DNA from: Mycolicibacterium flavescens
GTDB taxonomy: Bacteria; Actinomycetota; Actinomycetes; Mycobacteriales; Mycobacteriaceae
Direction: 5' to 3'
Length of the DNA stretch: 64,000 bases
Assembly: GCA_900637135.1 (NCBI GenBank)
Contig: LR134353.1
Location: 3,596,001-3,660,000, forward strand
The notes beneath the pieces are model-generated. The model was not told where the DNA came from. It saw only the letters and a list, made by a program, of their open reading frames with translations, and made no database searches. Position numbers and translations under genes: made by a program. Below, piece by piece: positions 59,225-64,000 of the stretch. How positions within the stretch are numbered: position 1 is the stretch's first letter; every line of letters begins with the position of its first letter.

Positions 59225-59953
59225 TCATCGTCGGATCGTCATCGAATGACGGAAATTCGGTGCACGATACGTATCGATCGTGACTTGTGCGATCTCTCCA
59301 TCGGGCGTCAGGTAGGTGCGGTGTTTCTTGAGCGCTGGCATTCCCGATGGCACGTTCTTCGCCTGCTCTCTTAGGTCCGGTGGGGTCAAAATCGCTGTGA
59401 TCTCCTCTCGGATCTCGAAAATACTCACTTGATAGAAGTCCTCGATCAACGAGCAGATTGAGCTGGCGCCATATTCCAGCCGTGACCGTATGGCGGCGAA
59501 AGAACGATTTACATAGGATTCCATCCGCGAAGTAGGGGACTCCTGTCCTTGTGTCATGTAGAACGCCCGTACGCACAACCATTCCTGTCCGGTGCGCAGG
59601 CCGGTCCATTCAGAAAGCTCGGCGTCGATGATCACGAGCTCGACAGAATCAAGCTCTCGCCGATAACCCCCAGATAGCGCATCGATGCCGTCGATGGTCC
59701 GTGTGTCGGGAGAGTGTGTATCCGGCTGGCGCACAACGGTCCACATTCCCCGCTCGGGAGCGGGCCGCACGAGCTTGTCTTCCCACAGCCTGCGAAGCGC
59801 AGCGCGCATGGCGAAGCGAGTCGCGGAATACCTTTGGCACAGTGTCAGTTCAGGAGGCAGCGGTGATCCCACCGGATAACATTCGGCAGCAATTTCACTA
59901 CGCAAGCCCTGTTCGATCCTTGTGCGGTCGTCACTTTCAGCGTTACTAGACAT
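59225..59953 (-). CDS. GntR-family regulator, HutC/UTRA subfamily
   Basis: 242 residues from the ATG at 59951-59953. The N-terminal winged helix (about 10-75) contains YPVGSPLPPELTLCQRYSAT and RFAMRAALRRLWEDKLV, followed by wing PERGMWTV. From about 85 a UTRA-type sensor is seen (SGGYRRELDSVELVIIDAEL, GQEWLCVRAFYM, ISIFEIREEITAIL-like strands, TYRAPNFRHSMTI). Residue use in the helix-turn-helix is less conserved than usual. Divergent from the TetR gene at 60580, with 626 bases between. It may regulate the nitroreductase or SDR/SnoaL genes; the ligand is unknown. Confidence 0.88.
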   Translation of the reverse strand: MSSNAESDDRTRIEQGLRSEIAAECYPVGSPLPPELTLCQRYSATRFAMRAALRRLWEDKLVRPAPERGMWTVVRQPDTHSPDTRTIDGIDALSGGYRRELDSVELVIIDAELSEWTGLRTGQEWLCVRAFYMTQGQESPTSRMESYVNRSFAAIRSRLEYGASSICSLIEDFYQVSIFEIREEITAILTPPDLREQAKNVPSGMPALKKHRTYLTPDGEIAQVTIDTYRAPNFRHSMTIRR

Positions 59954-60579
59954 CGGTTAAAGGAACTTCCTTCTCACTGGGAAGATCTAATCGGCGGAAA
60001 GTATCCTCAGCTCTGCCGGGTCCGTACCGTTGTGCCCTGGCAAGAGGACCGCGAGACCGCTAGGAACTGGGCCGTATTCTCGAAACGGCTCAGGAATGCG
60101 GTGCGACGCTGGGTGCCGATATGCAAATTGCAGATCAGTCAAGGCGCTTCCAGCGCACAGGGATGCGCCAGGTCGATCGTCACGTACGTCGACGCCTCGT
60201 GAGCGCTCTTCCGTGTCGATGACCTCATCTGTCGAACCGGCCGCCGAACCGACTATGCGTTGGAGGTCGGCTACCGATTGACTGAGGATTTGTGTCGTGT
60301 CAGCCTCCTGCCAGATCGCCACTACGGAGAGAATCCGATCATGGCACCGCGACCGTAGTCGCCATGAACACTGTCACCGTATTCGTTTCATCGGGGCGTT
60401 GCAAGAGACTATCCACGCAGCGAGGCGGACCTGATCAAGGCGCTAGTTTCCTCGTACGTTTCATCGGCGAAGGATCCTCGTGTACGTGCCGGAAGACCAC
60501 GTGCATACAATTGCGCAACCACGGGTGACAAACTCGCAGAAAGGCCGCGATCGTGGCTCGCTAACTCCATGGAACGAAT
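59954..60579. other. Long gene-free gap between two regulators
   Basis: 626 bases between the HutC-type gene and the TetR gene, divergent. A minus-strand frame at 59987-60322 (111 codons, GTG start, no Shine-Dalgarno) and several plus-strand frames exist but show no family features or good context. I see no repeat, tRNA or AGTTGACT motif. Mostly low-information sequence; possibly remnant of a lost gene. Confidence 0.45.
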
Positions 60580-61407
60580 GTGAAAAACGGGGAACGAACA
60601 GTAGCCGACAAAACTCAGCCGGCGAAGGGGACGTCGCGGCGCTCCAGGCGACCTTCACTGAGCACCGAGGAGTTCTTAGACAAGGCGCTCGACCTCTTTC
60701 TTGAACAAGGTTTCGAGCGGACGAGCATCGACGCAATCACCGCTAGCGCCGGAATCGCGAAGCGGACGGTCTACTCGCGTTACGGTGACAAACAGTCGCT
60801 TTTCAAAGCCGCGTTACAGCGGGCGATTGAAGAGTGGATCGTACCGGTAGAACGACTGAGGCAAGCCGAATGCGACAGTTTGGAAGACAGCCTGCTTGCC
60901 ATCGCCCAGATCCTTGTCGACAACATCCTGACCCCCGAAGGCCTCCGGCTGATCCAGCTTACGAATGCCGAATCGCACCACATGCCCGAAATCGGCGCCT
61001 TCAATGTACAGAAGGGCACGGAACCGACCATCGCGTATCTCGCCGACCTTTTCCGGCGCCACCTAGCCCCTGACGGCGCAACCCTTCCGGAGGCGGAGGA
61101 TGCGGCGGAAGCTTTTCTTTACCTCGTTGTCGGCGGGCCAGCGAATTCGACAGCCTGGGGCGTGGAGAGCGACAAGGCTGCGATTGATCAACGCACGCGC
61201 TACAACGTACGCCTTTTTCTTCACGGCCTAATCACATCTTCGCAGACAAACTCGCACTCCACTGGGGAAGTCGCGTCCCTGGAGGACGAGAATCTGCGAC
61301 TGAAGAGGCTTTTGGCCGAGGCCTTGATCAAACTGGATCGTGCGCGAGAAGACCGACCGTTGTGCTCGCGATGTGCAAATACCCTGTCGGAACCCGATAC
61401 CGCATAA
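60580..61407 (+). CDS. TetR/AcrR family regulator with C-terminal coiled-coil
   Basis: 275 residues with GTG start at 60580 (MKNGERTVADKTQ), longer than usual. The helix-turn-helix (about 27-75) includes FERTSIDAITASAGIAKRTV followed by YSRYGDKQSLF. The AefR-like sensor region follows to about 225. The last 45 residues form a predicted amphipathic helix (SLEDENLRLKRLLAEALIKL) and a CSRC tail, suggesting an extra dimerisation or metal-binding piece. Divergent from the HutC-type gene and convergent with the LLM gene (224 bases apart, no clear structure). Its targets may be the neighbouring enzymes. Confidence 0.88.
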   Translation: MKNGERTVADKTQPAKGTSRRSRRPSLSTEEFLDKALDLFLEQGFERTSIDAITASAGIAKRTVYSRYGDKQSLFKAALQRAIEEWIVPVERLRQAECDSLEDSLLAIAQILVDNILTPEGLRLIQLTNAESHHMPEIGAFNVQKGTEPTIAYLADLFRRHLAPDGATLPEAEDAAEAFLYLVVGGPANSTAWGVESDKAAIDQRTRYNVRLFLHGLITSSQTNSHSTGEVASLEDENLRLKRLLAEALIKLDRAREDRPLCSRCANTLSEPDTA

Positions 61408-61631
61408 GCCACGCAACATCTCGGCTGCTGCTCTCGAATGTGATTCAGCTCGCGCAGACATGAGTGTTGGTAGCGCAGCGCGTGGTGGTCATCGACGTGC
61501 GGATCAGCTGACCCGGTCGGTGGATCACGATCGCGCAAAAACGGCAGCCGAGTGTCGACGCAGGATCGGACTGACGGCGCGGGCCGGCCCCACTAACAAT
61601 CAACCCGAGCAAACGTCCTTGCCGGGCACAG

Positions 61632-62690
61632 CTAGCTCTTGAGCTTTGGCAGGACTTTGTCGGCAAAGAGTTTGGCCTGTTCATAAACCGCCTCATAGGG
61701 CAATCCGCCATAGCTGAAATTCGCCAGGATTTCGTAATCACCGACCAACGAAGCGCGGTTGAGGTGATAGTCGACGAGTTCCTCCGGTGTACCGATCATG
61801 TTGCCGCTGACGTAATCCCTATAGGCCTTATCAGGTCCTCCCGCCGCTTCAGCCATCTCGCCCATCATGGCATAGGTCGAATACGAAGGTAGATCCTTGA
61901 AGTGGGGACTCATAAATTCATAGTGGTTGGCCACGGTCTCGAACATACGGCTGAAATACTTGTCGCAGTAGTCCGTGACCCGCTGCTTGTCGTTGAAGCA
62001 CAGCACGAAATCCGAGATTATGAACGGCGGCGGTGTAGTGCCGTGCAGCTGCGCGAAAGTCTTTCGGTAGTGCTCGATTTCTGGGATAGCCTTCCGCCAA
62101 TCCCCCTGTGAGAATCGCAGAGTTTGAAGGCCGTAGTTCGCTGCAACCTCGACCGATGACGGCGACATCGAAACCATGACGGTTCGGTCCTTGAACGACT
62201 TGAACGGCCGCGGCCTGACTTCGGTGCGAGGGATCTTGTACCACTTGGTATCGGCTTCGACGATGCCCGTTTCAATACCCTCCATCACGATTAGCGCCGC
62301 TTCGTCGAACATCTCTCTGGAATCTTGCAATTCGACGTTGAAGGAACGGAATTCACGACGCGCTGCGCCGCGGCCCATCCCCAATATAAGCCGACCCTCG
62401 CTCAGCACGTCGAGTTCGATTGCTTGCTCGACAACTCGGAGGGGATTGTTCCATGGCAGGATCGAAGCCGCCGTGATCAGCTTGATAGTCGTGGTCTTCG
62501 CGGCCACGTAGGCCAACATCTGAAAGGGGTCCGGGCAAGCCGCATAGTCGGTGAAGTGATGTTCGACCGGCCCGACATAGTCAAAGCCCATTGCCTCGGC
62601 TTCGACGGCAAGTCTGGTTTCTTGCATGAACTTTTCAGCGTCCGAAATACCGTTCAGGTTCTGGTAGCCCAGATGCATCCCAACGCGCAT
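61632..62690 (-). CDS. LLM class flavin-dependent oxidoreductase
   Basis: 352 residues from the ATG at 62688-62690 (MRVGMHLGYQNLNG). Luciferase-like barrel features: MGFDYVGPVEHHFTDYAACP, AAKTTTIKLITAASILPWNN, EGRLILGMGRGAARREFRSF and VMVSMSPSSVEVAANYGLQT. It resembles bacterial luciferase-type FMN monooxygenases more than the F420 enzymes at 29-33 kb. Preceded by GAAGGGAA. The gene is followed, in the convergent direction, by TetR. It may hydroxylate or open a ring with FMNH2 from the nitroreductase or another flavin reductase; that is speculation. Confidence 0.92.
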   Translation of the reverse strand: MRVGMHLGYQNLNGISDAEKFMQETRLAVEAEAMGFDYVGPVEHHFTDYAACPDPFQMLAYVAAKTTTIKLITAASILPWNNPLRVVEQAIELDVLSEGRLILGMGRGAARREFRSFNVELQDSREMFDEAALIVMEGIETGIVEADTKWYKIPRTEVRPRPFKSFKDRTVMVSMSPSSVEVAANYGLQTLRFSQGDWRKAIPEIEHYRKTFAQLHGTTPPPFIISDFVLCFNDKQRVTDYCDKYFSRMFETVANHYEFMSPHFKDLPSYSTYAMMGEMAEAAGGPDKAYRDYVSGNMIGTPEELVDYHLNRASLVGDYEILANFSYGGLPYEAVYEQAKLFADKVLPKLKS

Positions 62691-63433
62691 GTGGGAGTTC
62701 CCTTCTCTTGTTGGATCAATGGGTTCGACTGTTTCACGCGCGTTACTGTCATCAAGGCCTAAGTTCCGCGGCGCGATCTACTTGCGAGCGCTCCGATCGC
62801 GACGACAATCACAAGACCTTCGCTGTTCGCAAGACACCGCAGGCCTTATCTCGTCAGATCGACCACGGCTTCTGCAGCGAACGCAGCACGTGCCTTCACG
62901 TTTCCGCCGTGCGTCTGTCACCTTACTCGTTTCATAAGCTCTCGACAATACTCGGCTGCCCAGTGTGTGTGCCGGTCACCTGGGCGTCACGCTGTTCGAC
63001 CAGGTCATGCCTGGAAACTGACGTGCCATGGGAACTAATAGTTGACTAGGTCATGTTTTCTGCGTTTAACTGATTCGGACAAGCAGGTTCGCCGAGCTCA
63101 GGGGTGTCGAGGCATATTAGAAACGAGCAAGGTGCCGATGTCCTTCCACGAAGTCGGTTGGAACGCTCGGTCTTAGGAATGTTCCGTGCGGGCCGCGAGC
63201 CGATCCGTGACCATCGGCCCAGCTCTGGGAGGTTGAGGCGAGGTGAGGAAACCCAATTGTCGCTCGGTATCAGGCTTGTCCGCAGCGTCATGAGCTTCGA
63301 GCGGGTTACGGCGGGATTCACGCAATCGAGAGGATGACAGAAGGACGCGACAGGAGCATTAACCGGTCCAATCGCTCGACGAAGAGTTCATATCCGGTCC
63401 GCTAAAAAGAAGTGAGCGCTGGGAGGCGCACCC
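62691..63433. other. Gene-free divergent gap with one AGTTGACT motif copy
   Basis: 743 bases between the LLM start (62690) and the OYE-type start (63434), divergent. Frames at 62708-63049 (plus) and 63046-63321 (minus) are open but show no conserved residues, no Shine-Dalgarno and mixed codon use, so they are not called. AATAGTTGACTAGGTC lies at 63037-63052. The region between is AT-richer than the left half of the window. Confidence 0.5.
63037..63052 (+). promoter_or_regulatory. AGTTGACT motif copy upstream of the OYE-type gene
   Basis: AATAGTTGACTAGGTC shares 12 of 12 core positions with the copy at 49927-49938 (AGTTGACTAGGT). It lies 382 bases before the OYE-type start, so it could belong to an upstream promoter or to a small transcript. 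The core TAGTTGACTA is nearly symmetric (TAGT/ACTA). Confidence 0.45.
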
Positions 63434-64000
63434 TTGCATCATCCGAAATATCCCAACATCTTTACCCCGATCAAGCTGGGTCCGATCGAGCTGGCGAACC
63501 GGTTCTATTCTTCGCCACACGCCGTACCGATGACTGCGGGCGCGGGCAAGCCGACAGACGACTACATCAACTACAACGTGGCGCGGGTGAATGGCGGCTG
63601 TTCACTCGTCATGGTGACCATGACGATGCATGTGCGCGGCAGAAGCTTTCAACCCTCCCCGTATCCAAAGGAGAACATTCCGGCGTTCCGAGCGCTGGCT
63701 GATGCCGTGCATGAAGCGGGCGGCAAGATTTTTGGCGAGCCCTGGTACTTCTGGGGAGCTACCGGCCAATGGCAGCCCTTCAGCCCACCGGCCCCTGCGC
63801 TCAGCCCCTCAGTATCACAATTTGGCATTTACGAGAAGGGGTTCTCCACTCGCGCGATGACGAAGCGCGAGATCCGGGCGATGCTTGATGCGTTTAGACA
63901 GTCGACGGCCAATCTACGCGAAGCGGGATTCGACGGCGTCATGGTTCATGCGTCTCATGGCGCGCTTGCCGAACAGTTCCTCTCGCCTTATTTCAACCGC
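63434..64000 (+). CDS. OYE-type NADH:flavin oxidoreductase (3' end outside window)
   Basis: 189 codons are visible from the TTG at 63434, chosen because GGGAGG at 63421-63426 sits seven bases upstream and the next in-frame ATG would remove the conserved N-terminus HPKYPNIFTPIKLGPIELAN. The FMN barrel features of the 2,4-dienoyl-CoA reductase/OYE family follow: NRFYSSPHAVPM, GCSLVMVTMTMHV, GKIFGEPWYFWG, and the catalytic-type GFDGVMVHASHGALAEQFLSPYFN. Such enzymes reduce conjugated enones with NAD(P)H. The larger C-terminal half (4Fe-4S and FAD domain if present) lies past the window edge. Likely the right-hand part of the same catabolic cluster. Confidence 0.88.
   Translation, partial: MHHPKYPNIFTPIKLGPIELANRFYSSPHAVPMTAGAGKPTDDYINYNVARVNGGCSLVMVTMTMHVRGRSFQPSPYPKENIPAFRALADAVHEAGGKIFGEPWYFWGATGQWQPFSPPAPALSPSVSQFGIYEKGFSTRAMTKREIRAMLDAFRQSTANLREAGFDGVMVHASHGALAEQFLSPYFNR

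Noticed and set aside
59987..60322. A 111-codon minus-strand frame in the 59954-60579 gap
   Set aside because: No Shine-Dalgarno, no family, weak codon use; may be a relic but cannot be supported.
62708..63049. A 113-codon plus-strand frame in the gap before the OYE-type gene
   Set aside because: Mixed codon use and no recognisable motif; it overlaps the AGTTGACT motif copy, so regulatory DNA is likelier.
1..64000. CRISPR arrays, tRNA/rRNA genes, insertion sequences and prophage genes
   Set aside because: Scanned by eye on both strands without a match; the few repeats found are short inverted repeats or one tandem duplication.

Overview
The window reads as the chromosome of a rapidly growing mycobacterium (Mycobacterium/Mycolicibacterium). 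Most codon third positions are G or C, GTG starts are common, and genes sit in tightly overlapping operons. Lineage markers include an nrdHIE operon with an NrdR-type box, F420/LLM-type oxidoreductases, a complete mceA-F set, a secreted protein resembling the MTB12 antigen, cyp136, DinB2 and LigB. From memory, the order monooxygenase - TetR - nrdEIH - FMN reductase - TetR - dinB2 - SDR - TetR - cyp136 - ligB - cstA follows M. tuberculosis Rv3049c to Rv3063, with species-specific insertions. No tRNA, rRNA, CRISPR array, phage or insertion sequence was recognised.

Region by region. 1-2.2 kb: a flavin monooxygenase (cut by the left edge) and a TetR gene. 2.3-7.9 kb: an insertion relative to the M. 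tuberculosis order, with a geranylgeranyl-reductase-family flavoprotein and a leftward cluster (MTB12-like secreted protein, ABC ATPase, ABC permease, methyltransferase, Cys-containing winged-helix regulator, cupin) headed by a near-consensus IdeR iron box. 7.9-11.3 kb: nrdHIE. 11.3-18 kb: FMN reductase/TetR pair, dinB2 coupled to an OLD/RecF-like ATPase, SDR, TetR and cyp136 with a clear operator. 18-28 kb: an orphan LeuA regulatory domain, TauE-type transporter, phosphotransferase, SDR, membrane-anchored molybdopterin oxidoreductase, ligB, cstA-ybdD and an AhpD-like protein.

28-41.5 kb is a catabolic block. Two divergent promoters drive P450 + LLM oxidoreductase versus an acyl-CoA carboxyltransferase, and Baeyer-Villiger-type monooxygenase + hydrolase + phosphotransferase + SnoaL + LLM versus Rieske oxygenase + cysteine-hydrolase-like protein + hotdog thioesterase + acyl-CoA synthetase. 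The second promoter carries a perfect TACTGTAA inverted repeat, and related half-sites occur at the first.

41.7-64 kb looks like a second, more A+T-rich accessory catabolic island. It holds mceA-F without yrbE genes, a DUF35/thiolase-fold pair of the kind that forms side-chain retro-aldolases in steroid catabolism, a double FadR-type regulator in one polypeptide, a 55-codon ORF with a strong Shine-Dalgarno, four SDR-type or thiolase steps, SnoaL, nitroreductase, LLM and OYE-type enzymes, and HutC- and TetR-type regulators. A recurring motif (AGTTGACTnGGT) lies upstream of the mce operon, the DUF35/thiolase operon, an SDR gene and the OYE gene. My working hypothesis is one inducible unit for importing and oxidising a hydrophobic polycyclic or terpenoid-like compound; the substrate cannot be read from sequence.

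Long inverted repeats sit in five 3' intergenic gaps (7.9, 18.0, 20.7, 23.2 and 32.0 kb), probably as factor-independent or bidirectional terminators.
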